A stretch of 64,000 nt of DNA from NCBI RefSeq assembly GCF_022539315.1, contig NC_066316.1, forward strand, positions 25,657,245 through 25,721,244. The letters are read 5' to 3'. Below are positions 56,501-64,000 of the stretch, piece after piece. A program made the position numbers and the translations under genes. Source of the DNA: Serinus canaria. Lineage: Eukaryota > Chordata > Aves > Passeriformes > Fringillidae. The first letter of the stretch is position 1. Each line of letters opens with the position of its first letter. Below the pieces are notes generated by a model. It worked only from the letters and a program-made list of their open reading frames with translations, made no database searches and had not been told where the DNA came from.

Positions 56501-59500
56501 CCTTTTAGAGTTTATGTGATTTACAAGATACCAAGGACCCTGCACAGGATAGTCAATATGCTGAGTACGAAGTTGATGTCATGAGAGCTCAGAAAAACCA
56601 GGTGTGTGGTAATTCTCCAAATGCTGTTCACAGTCAGGTATTCCAGAGCCAGCAGCACTGCTGAACTAATAGTATATACTCAAACCTCCACTTTTTGCCC
56701 TTAAATAACTTCAGTTTAGGAGTTGGTTGTGAGGCTTTTTCCCCATTGTTAAGATACTAAGACAGTAGACCATTGTTAGGTTCCAAAGTTTTGGCTCTGA
56801 GTTTCTTTAGAAATTAAGAATTCAAAATTTCCCTCAAATGTACTCTAAAATTAACTCACTATAATAAACTTGGAAGCTTTCTTGACAGTCATTTCCTTAT
56901 TTCTTCACTCTGCACTCATTTGAGTGTTAACTAACAGAAAGTGTAGGAAGCAATATCCAGGTCTGTGGCGGGGACTCTTTACTTCTGTCTTTCTCATTCA
57001 AAACTTATGTAAACTGGAAAGGTACTGAGATGATAACATTTCTAACTTGAATTTGCAGGCTATGGACATTTTATCTTAAATAGAGTGAATGGCATTGTTC
57101 CACAAAGTGATGCCATGTGGCTTAACCCCTGAATTCCAGGAAAGACCTTCCTGGAATGGGGGGAAGGGGTCTTCTATTTTTTCTTTAATATTATGAAGTG
57201 TTTCTGCCTTTCTCTAGATTAGTGGGGAATTAATTTTATAGAAAAATTCTGTGGCAAACTAGGTGAAGGTAAATGATTGCCTTACAGCTAACAGTATACA
57301 ACAGCTGAGTAGCAGTACTATACATAACAGTTTTCATCAGTATGGGTATGTTCATAGGTATGGGTCTGTTAAAATCAAACCAAGATTTATCAAAAGAATA
57401 AAGCAATTTCAAAAATCCCCTGCAGCCTTTGAACCTGCACATTACCTGCAATATCCTGTTAGTGTAGGTATCAGTTCTGAATTTCTGTCACATCAAGAGC
57501 AGTCTTAGAAATCATTAAAATTTGTAACGCACACTGCTTTTGGAATTTATAATACAAACATATTCAGTATAGCTACATATCTCAGAATAACTATATACTG
57601 TACTAGGTTTGTTATTTTTACATAACAATGTGTTGCAAAAGAAGATACTGGTATGTGTTGATTAAATCATACAGGAAATTATTAATTTTCTGTTTTTAAA
57701 CAAAAGTGACAGGCTTTTAGAATCTAAATCTGTTCAAGGGCATTGCAAACTATTACAGCTTCTTTTTGCTGGACTACTGCAAGTAATTTGAGCATTAAAG
57801 AGAAAATTGCTTTTGTTATCTGCAGTTATTTCCTACGTTTTATCACGGTTTAATTTTTACAAGATTATTTGCACATTATTAAAATGTTTTATAGTAAGAA
57901 TTTGAATTGCACCAAGCTAGAAATATATATCTAAAAGAAAAGAACTCTCTAGATGTAGTGTTTCTTGAAGTGTCCTTTAGTTTTCCAGTTCAATGGAAAG
58001 CAGCACAAAAATCATATTTTTAAAGCAACTTTTTAAATTCCTCATGTGTCTGACATTCTTTATAGAGTGTTATGGTACCTGTTGCATAGGAGGATCAATA
58101 TTTTAAGATGGTCAATATGCAGGGTGTTGCTAATGAAATCATGGGACCTAATGCAAAATTAAAAGTATCATGTGATGACAATGAATGTTTTCATGTTATC
58201 ATTTTTCTGGGTGACTTTCGGTTAATTAACGTTACTTTGGACTATAGATGATAGCCTATTTGCTTATTTATCTCAAAGATAAGCTTTAAAAGAAAAAGAA
58301 GCACAAAACTAGCAAGGGAAGCAAACACAGCCCCTGTCACTGCCTCTGATAGAAGAACCAGCAATACCTGACTGACTCAGTCCTCATCAAGACTGCGCGA
58401 TAGTACCGTAATAGATTTAGAGTGGCAATAATACAAAGTTTAAATAAATCATTTCCGACTTTGTGATTTCAATTGAAGGATATGCCTGCATTCTAGCAGG
58501 GTAAAAGACTGAATTATAATTCTTGAATATAAAGTAAGAAAACACTTTAAAAAAAGCCAAGGAAGTCCCTGGCTGACTCCAAGGTAGTGTTAGCCAGCAT
58601 TTATCCGAGATGCTGTTTGGCTGTAGTTTAGAGTCCAGCTCATCAGCTTTCTGACACAACTGCTTTCTTTTAGACCAGAGTATTTTGCCTCCTTAATATT
58701 TTCAGAGTTAACCATGAGATGTACCACTTTCTTAACATTTTTGCTCTGGAAAGCTCTCTGAGGCTGTCTTTTCCTCACTCTTTCTTCAAGATGGAGCACA
58801 TCTCTCTTTCTCAGCTATGCATTTTCAGAATTCTTTTCCTAGTTCTTGCCCCACAGACATACATAGCACAGGTTTATATGAAATAGTGCTGTTGGAATTG
58901 TTTGCTGCTTTTCATTCCCTGTAGTTAAGCTCTGAGAGAGAATATAACACCAGGGACCCTTTTGAAATTTATATCTCTAATGTAATTCTTTACTAGCAGA
59001 TTTTCTCCAGGAATTACTGGAATTTTGTGGTATTTGCAGGGCTTTCAAGATTAAAAAAAATAATAATTCTGCATCGTTATTAGGCCTTAAATGTCTAGGT
59101 TTTGGTCAATTCTTCATACATAAACCACATGGCAAAATCTTATCCTCTATTAGCTTTTTGGCTTTTGATGCTTTCAGGTCACCTTAATTTGGTTTTTGGT
59201 ACACACATAACTTGAATAAGAGTGAGATCTTTAAAAATAATATTTCTGATTAGAGCTAAATGTATACACCTGCATCAGTGAGCACCTATGGGGAGCATGT
59301 AAGTCTTGTTCCTTAGTTCCTTCTAAATGTTTGTGGCAGTGAGAGCCTGGCACATGGGAATGTCTGTTCTCTCCTTTAGAAATGCTCTCTGCCACAGATT
59401 AAGTACTCTAAGGTGTCTTTTTGAAGGTTTTTCTTTGTTTCCTGTTATGCCTTCACTGCTAATGCTCAAAATAGGTGTTTGGACATTTTGATCTGGACAT

Positions 59501-62500
59501 TTGACTGCAGCCTCATTCATTGATACAACAGATAAAGCTCAACCTTGAGCTCAATGAACTGGAGAGCCATGTGCTTCAGAAATCATGCAGTGCCCTGTGC
59601 TAATCATGTGCTTCAGAAATCATGCAGTGCCAAAGTTCACAGTGACCGGCCCTTGTTACACAGAGCTATTACTTCAGGGATTGGTGCCAGTTCTAGCTGA
59701 AGCCTCATGCCATGAAGTGAGGTCAAAACAGTAGATGCCTGGTGCCATTTGGTGTCAGCTAACAAGTCATGGAAGCAGATCTTAACAAACAGAGATCTAA
59801 CTGCAAAGACTTTAAAAAGTCATAAACACAAGAAGATTCTGTATCTCACAAGGAAGAATAGTTGCATTTCCCCTAAAATTGCAGCAACCTAGTCAACTCA
59901 CAACCAAATGTCACCTCCATGTCAGATCTGCAGCTGACATGGGGACTGTGCTGGCCAACAGACTGAGAGCCATATTTTTTTCAGCATACTTTGCTGACAT
60001 GATCATATTGCTGAACTTCAGGAGACCATTTCAGTTGCATTCCACAAAACATTTCTGTGCCATGAGCCCTTGGTCACACCAGTATTACTAAGCAGAGAAA
60101 TATAACAGGCCCCTACCTTAACCTGCATAACTGAGCAGTACCACCTTTCATTTTCTCCACAGGAGGACATGCTAGTCTTCGTAAGAGAAAAAGTTATTTA
60201 GCATATTTACTAAGCTGTCCAAATGGGTAAAAAAGATTTCATTTTTAAACCAAATTAAAGAGCATTATTAGAGCACGGTTATTAAATTTTCTACTAAAGT
60301 TTTTGTCCTTAAGACTTCTAATGAGTGTTTCAGTAGTTGGTTGCTTTCACCATGTTCCAGATTAAGGGCACTTCCAGTAAGAAACTGCATAAAAAGGAAA
60401 GTTGAAGCCGTATCAGTCACTCAGAACAGAAGAAATGCAACAATTAAGGCTTTTCCTGCAATCTTAATTTTTCCTTATTGTTTGTAGACATTGTAGTATT
60501 GTCCTTAATTACATGATCATATACTATTTTGCTGATGTCTCAATTCAATTGTTCAGTATTTCTTTTCATCATCCTTATTCTTTATGTACCTTATTTTTCA
60601 ACCTGCCATTCAGACACTTCAATGAACACAAAAGTATTAATTTTTTTTTTTCTCTGAGAGTGTGTGGTAATGTTATCTTATCTGAGTGCCTCACAAACAT
60701 CAGTTAAGTCTTTCTTCCCAATCCCTTTATGAGATTAGGTGTGATCTCCCCCATTGGACAGATGAAGAATTTACAGAAACACAGAAGTAGAGAAGCATTT
60801 AGGTTTACAAAAAGAATTTAAGCCCACTTTATGCCAATGTTGAGATATCTGTGATAAGTTGCTAGCACTAATTATGTTTCAAGCATTCAGATCACATTGA
60901 AAGCACATTTAAATTGCCATTATTTTTTCTTTGTATATCTGATCTCTGTTCCCTACACTTGCACCCAGAAAACAACCGTAGCGTAATGCTAGCATCAGGA
61001 TTTTGGTGTACTTTGAGATAGATTATTTTGTAGGATCTTCTTTTCTCTGGAGAGATGATCTCTTAGCTGTTTGTGTCATCAATCTGTTCTAGAATTCTGT
61101 TCATGTTTGCAGTATAGAACTTGATGAGAAGGAAGGGGCCTTTATCAAGGGGGTCTCTGGAATGATCTTTAAGTAGTGTTTGAAAGAATTTTCCATTACA
61201 TTTCTGATTTACAGGGATGTATTTTACTTTCTATTTTGCATAGAAACGAGGTAAGTGTACTTGCTGACAACATTTTCCCTCCTGAATCACTGACATTTGT
61301 TAAAAGATTATTTTTTCCTAAATATTCTCCCATTTAGTAAAATTTTCTCTTTTTTTTTCATTTTTCATTGTTTAAATGTTAGCCTTACCCAGATACATGT
61401 CCAAAATAAATACTTATAATTTTGTTCTGTACTTCTGTAGTGGATGAAGTAGCTATATAGCTTTAATATATGCTGTGGTTTGAAAGTGTGCATGTTTGTA
61501 TTGTTTTGAATTGCCTTTACACTGAATTGCCTCCTAGGCTAGCTAAACATAGAGCAAAATTAATTCTGCTAAATTATCTGCCTCTTTCTTGAATGAGTTT
61601 AGTTAGAGGATAAATCTGTAATGGTAATTATTTAGCCAACACCTGTAGACATGACCCCCATATGGTATGGTCATTATATAAAACCTGGCTATCTAATTTT
61701 ACCGCTTCCTGGAACCTTTAAGAAAGTTTTAAAATGAAATTACAAAGCAAAAATCAGGTTCCACGTGCTCCTTAAAATACCACAGTATTTTTTCTATTCC
61801 TAACTGCTGGCAAGTTCCCAACAGTTCAGTACATTTCAAGATCATAATTACTTTGTATTAATAATGAGGGAGTGAAAATACTGACAAAGACCAGCTTAGA
61901 GATAGAACAGTTTGACAGTACTGGACTTGTAGCTAATAATGCAACTTACTGGCTTTAGCCTAGACACAATATGTTCTATGTCAGTCCCTCATGGAGTTAC
62001 TTAACCATTAGACTCCTACAAGCACCAGGAAGAATGTGCACTAACTAAAAATCTTCTCTTTGCTTACACAGTTGGGGTGCTTTCTGGAAACTCTGCACCT
62101 CTGACAAAGCTGCTAAAGTTACTTCCTGAGAGAAAATTCCATTTATTACTTCCATACAATCTTAAAATTATGATTTCTTTGTTATTCTGCCCTTTAATTT
62201 CTTCTTCTTCCCTCTGTGCTCTGGACTGATAGTTAATAATTCTGTTAAATTCACCAAGTGTGAATTTTGTTATTTTTGTCATGCTGATACATACCTACAG
62301 CAAAACCTCTCTTACCCTCTGAAGTCCATTCTATTAAAATCAAAATAACAATTGTAAAACACATATCCACTTTTGAAGGTCTTGGCTACATTTATCCTAA
62401 GCACTAGTTTATGTCCACCTCTTTCCTGATCTAAGTAAGATATGGTGAGTTTTTTGTCTTGCAAGCAGTACAGGGTTAGGTCTAAAAGTACCTCATTAAA

Positions 62501-63028
62501 GCATCATCTTCCACTAAATTTCCTGGAAGCCTTACTCTGAAGTAAATGAAAAACTATCACAATGCTTCCTAAATTATTATTTTTTTCTGAAAAAATCTTT
62601 ATAAATTACTCCTGACAGTACACACCCCTACATAAAATTCCACAGAGGAAATTGTTTGTAATGGTGCTAGAAACTCCTAGGCTTCAGTGCTCCCAGGTGA
62701 CTGTGATGAGGTCATTTGTCTACCTTGCTAGTACTCTACTGATCTAAAGTACAACGAAATGTAGCTCCCTACAGGACAGCAATTGTGGCAAAATTCATAG
62801 CACTTTAAGGATAATTTTGTTAAATACAGAAATGTACCCTATGCCTTCTCTGCAGTGAAAAGCATTTGTACATCCATACATTTGCCAAATAAATACATGA
62901 AGTTTCTGGAGACTTTTACTACTGAGAAAACTAGCTTAATATATATTTATGTTTCTTTTTAGGAGCTTGAACAATACAAAAGAAATGCCTCTAAATCCTG
63001 GAAAGAAATGGACTTTGACTCTGATTGA
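44527..63028 (+). CDS. DYNC2LI1: DYNC2LI1, cytoplasmic dynein-2 light intermediate chain 1 (complete, 13 coding exons)
   Basis: Joined exons: 44527-44540, 45405-45528, 45917-45951, 46332-46401, 46488-46576, 48677-48863, 51281-51349, 52703-52780, 54289-54365, 54695-54765, 55264-55361, 56509-56601, 62963-63028. They give 1,071 nt, 356 residues plus stop; the human protein is about 351. A Ras-like fold is indicated by an intact Walker A GNKNGGKT (residues 42-49), AHFWELGGG (86-94) in the switch-II position, [10 protein letters not shown], and IIGSKYD. The C-terminus is charged and helical. Family knowledge: it binds the dynein-2 heavy chain, is needed for retrograde intraflagellar transport in cilia, and human mutations cause short-rib thoracic dysplasia with polydactyly. 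The start was chosen because [12 protein letters not shown] aligns with the human MPSETLWE start. Confidence 0.97.
44748..44866 (+). repeat. Two-copy 66-base tandem repeat in the CpG island
   Basis: CCGGGGTCTGCAGGTGGGCC at 44748 recurs as CCGGGGTCTGCAGGTGGACC at 44814. Both continue with TGAGCAC.GGGAGCCCTC and end near CCGGCACA. The second unit is shorter by an internal deletion. Confidence 0.88.
44992..45157 (+). mobile_element. CR1 LINE fragment (3' end, + strand) at the CpG island edge
   Basis: Landmarks are GGGCTGCCCGGGAAG, CGTCCCCGGAGGTGTTCTAA, GGAAAGCCTGGACGTGGCAC, GTGGTGTTCGGTCATAGGTT, ATCTCAGGGGTCTTTTCCAA, and the tail GATTTGTGATTCTGTGATT. The 5' part is CpG-rich like the island it joins. 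Confidence 0.9.
45405..45528 (+). CDS. DYNC2LI1: DYNC2LI1 coding exon 2
   Basis: 124 nt, residues 5-46: [20 protein letters not shown] ... [10 protein letters not shown]. It ends inside the Walker A motif (after GNKNG). The acceptor is caactag and the donor gtaatc. Confidence 0.97.
45917..45951 (+). CDS. DYNC2LI1: DYNC2LI1 coding exon 3 (Walker A end)
   Basis: 35 nt, encoding [11 protein letters not shown] plus two bases. It is a micro-sized exon carrying the P-loop Gly-Lys-Thr. The acceptor is tttccag and the donor gtatgt. Confidence 0.96.
46332..46401 (+). CDS. DYNC2LI1: DYNC2LI1 coding exon 4
   Basis: 70 nt, residues 58-81: [20 protein letters not shown] then [15 protein letters not shown] is a family signature. 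The acceptor is cctttag and the donor gtgagt. Confidence 0.97.
46402..46487 (+). other. DYNC2LI1 intron 4 (86 bases)
   Basis: Minimal intron whose middle is a (TA)n(CA)n microsatellite at 46431-46458, ending about 30 bases before the acceptor ttttgcag. Branch-point candidates such as ATAACAT lie just after the repeat. Confidence 0.93.
46431..46458. repeat. (TA)n(CA)n microsatellite
   Basis: TTATATATATATACACACACACACACAC, within the 86-base intron 4 of DYNC2LI1. Confidence 0.95.
46488..46576 (+). CDS. DYNC2LI1: DYNC2LI1 coding exon 5
   Basis: 89 nt, residues 82-111: [20 protein letters not shown], then [15 protein letters not shown] is the G3/switch-II-like element. The acceptor is ttttgcag and the donor gtaagt. 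Confidence 0.97.
48677..48863 (+). CDS. DYNC2LI1: DYNC2LI1 coding exon 6
   Basis: 187 nt, residues 111-173: [20 protein letters not shown], then a helical stretch ending [11 protein letters not shown]. The acceptor is tttaatag and the donor gtaagt. The phase fits exon 5 (AG+G). Confidence 0.96.
51281..51349 (+). CDS. DYNC2LI1: DYNC2LI1 coding exon 7
   Basis: 69 nt, residues 174-196: [20 protein letters not shown] then IFH. The acceptor is tttaacag and the donor gtaagt. Confidence 0.97.
52703..52780 (+). CDS. DYNC2LI1: DYNC2LI1 coding exon 8
   Basis: 78 nt, residues 197-222: [20 protein letters not shown], then YGASLV. The acceptor is tttttcag and the donor gtatgt. Confidence 0.97.
52781..54288 (+). 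other. DYNC2LI1 intron 8
   Basis: 1.5-kb intron with a T-run at about 53083-53099 and a palindromic TTTAAATTTAAATTTAAA run at about 53203-53221. Nothing else is recognised. Confidence 0.6.
54289..54365 (+). CDS. DYNC2LI1: DYNC2LI1 coding exon 9
   Basis: 77 nt: [20 protein letters not shown], then FGYDK. The acceptor is catttag and the donor gtaacg. Confidence 0.97.
54695..54765 (+). CDS. DYNC2LI1: DYNC2LI1 coding exon 10
   Basis: 71 nt: [20 protein letters not shown], then SQI. The acceptor is ctgtttag and the donor gttaga. Confidence 0.96.
55053..55098. repeat. Perfect inverted repeat, 21-bp stem, 4-base loop
   Basis: The left arm 55053-55073 (TTGTCGGAACTCAGGACATC + C) and right arm 55078-55098 are exact complements around CTCT. 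It follows a short (TAG)n run at 55025-55040 in DYNC2LI1 intron 10. Confidence 0.95.
55264..55361 (+). CDS. DYNC2LI1: DYNC2LI1 coding exon 11
   Basis: 98 nt: [20 protein letters not shown], then [12 protein letters not shown] (family W-K-K-V-x-E-K-x-F-P-P-K). The acceptor is atcctcag and the donor gtaggg. Confidence 0.97.
56509..56601 (+). CDS. DYNC2LI1: DYNC2LI1 coding exon 12
   Basis: 93 nt, residues 305-335: [20 protein letters not shown], then [11 protein letters not shown]. The acceptor is ccttttag and the donor gtgtgt. Confidence 0.96.
56602..62962 (+). other. DYNC2LI1 intron 12 (6.4 kb)
   Basis: The longest intron in the window. It contains a two-copy 27-base repeat (59568 and 59605). 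No CR1 copy, RNA gene or extra exon could be supported. Confidence 0.65.
59568..59631 (+). repeat. Two-copy 37-base-period repeat
   Basis: CATGTGCTTCAGAAATCATG + CAGTGCC occurs at 59568-59594 and identically at 59605-59631, separated by 10 bases. Confidence 0.95.
62963..63028 (+). CDS. DYNC2LI1: DYNC2LI1 coding exon 13 and stop
   Basis: 66 nt including TGA at 63026-63028: [20 protein letters not shown] then D. It matches the human C-terminal pattern LEQYKRSSSKSWKQIELDS. The acceptor is cttttttag. Confidence 0.97.
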   Translation, partial: ELEQYKRNASKSWKEMDFDSD

Positions 63029-63176
63029 TGAACTGCTCTGTCTTCAATTTAACACCATTTACAAAATTATTTTTATAATTTTTACATTACATTAGCAATT
63101 TCATCTGATGCAGTTGAAAATATATAATATCAAACTATAAATTTGGTATTTATTAAGCATTCCTGTTGTTATTTTT

Positions 63177-63182
63177 ATTAAA
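63177..63182 (+). promoter_or_regulatory. Candidate proximal DYNC2LI1 poly(A) signal (ATTAAA)
   Basis: ATTAAA, about 150 bases after the stop codon. Confidence 0.4.
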
Positions 63183-63482
63183 GCAGCTGTTTATTCACTC
63201 AGTCCAAATTAGTTCATCTTGGCACTGGGGAAGAGTTTTAAAAACTGGGGAGAAAGGAATTCTAGATTGCTGTCTGATTGCTTCTGTATATGAAGACTGG
63301 CATTAGTCAGTTCAACCTAATCTATAACACATTATTTGATTTACTTTTGAATACTTTAAGCATATATTTAAATACAAACAGGTTTTCACACCCAAAATAT
63401 GAAATTGTGTAGTGTGCTAGGCTTCTTTTTGTAGTTCAAAACCAAAGCTTAAGAAATACTTGCAAATTGTTTGATATATTTG

Positions 63483-63492
63483 AATAAATAAA
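63483..63492 (+). promoter_or_regulatory. Candidate distal DYNC2LI1 poly(A) signal (overlapping AATAAA pair)
   Basis: AATAAATAAA gives two overlapping canonical hexamers about 455 bases after the stop. No strong G/T-rich element follows at once. Confidence 0.5.
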
Positions 63493-64000
63493 AAACCCGT
63501 AAAACTGACAGAAAAAAGCGGAGTTAAAACCTTCTTTGACCTGAATTCAGAAGTGTGCATTCTCTCTGTCACGGAATCATACAGTTTAATACAGGACCTA
63601 TTTCCTCCAGTGTCTAATGTCACACAGAGTTTAGAAGATGGATGTTTCTAAATTCTGTCATATATTCAAAGTCAGTCTAATTAATTTGGCAATACTTGAT
63701 TAGTGCTGAGAGTAATACTGATTCACATCCAGCCTAAAGCAGGAATGTGTTTTTGTCCATGCACACCTCACTAGTGTGAGATGCACTGAACATTCTGAGA
63801 ATACCCAAGACAATCCAGATTAAAGCCAGAGGTGTCTCCTGAGAGCTCAGACTTGTCAGAGAGTGAATGTCTGAACAGTCACTTGGCAAACCAGATCAAC
63901 CCTACATGCTCATAAAAATGGGAGATAGCCTAATCTGGTATCTTTACAGCTATTTAAAGCTATTTGTCATTTTTAACATAATCATTCACCAGATGTTTTT

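Larger units (their letters stand above)
63029..64000 (+). other. DYNC2LI1 3' UTR and downstream flank
   Basis: AT-rich 3' UTR followed by unique flank. In other amniotes ABCG5 lies beyond this point, but no ABCG exon is visible here. Confidence 0.7.

Overview
The window is vertebrate nuclear DNA, most likely from a bird. It holds two multi-exon protein genes, both on the + strand and head to tail, separated by AT-rich introns. All splice junctions used are GT-AG. Several CR1 LINE fragments carry the typical sauropsid 3' end (the ATTCTGTGATTCTAT-like tail), and the introns are compact. A crocodilian or turtle cannot be excluded from sequence alone.

Region 1 (1 to about 42,100) is PLEKHH2. 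Twenty-eight coding exons (4814-38683) join in one open frame of 1,459 codons plus stop. They encode an N-terminal coiled coil, a long Ser-rich linker, two PH domains, a MyTH4 domain and a FERM domain. The first coding exon (about 40 residues, from memory of the family) is not seen and should lie upstream of base 1. The first 4.8 kb is therefore intron, with an AT-rich microsatellite and local repeats.

Region 2 (about 38,700-44,230) holds the PLEKHH2 3' UTR and the short intergenic spacer. It has several AATAAA signals and a reverse-strand CR1 copy with an internal duplication.

Region 3 (about 44,230-45,060) is the only strong CpG island and is the DYNC2LI1 promoter. It contains a ZNF143-type ACTACA..TCCC element, a GC box and an X-box-like palindrome 30-43 bases before the start codon. 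A + strand CR1 fragment sits at its downstream edge.

Region 4 (44,527-63,028) is DYNC2LI1, the light intermediate chain of cytoplasmic dynein-2. Thirteen coding exons give a 356-residue protein with an intact Walker A motif. Poly(A) signals follow within about 500 bases of the stop.

The order PLEKHH2-DYNC2LI1 matches the human 2p21 locus as I know it, where ABCG5/ABCG8 follow. The two genes are neighbours, but I know of no shared pathway: PLEKHH2 is an actin/membrane-linked scaffold and DYNC2LI1 a retrograde ciliary transport subunit. I found no RNA genes, CRISPR arrays, viral genes or third protein gene. I see no clear sign of a wholly undescribed system. The most useful leads are the DYNC2LI1 promoter (X-box-like site, overlapping upstream ORF, flanking CR1 copies), an 86-base intron one-third filled by a microsatellite, and two unusually perfect intronic hairpins.
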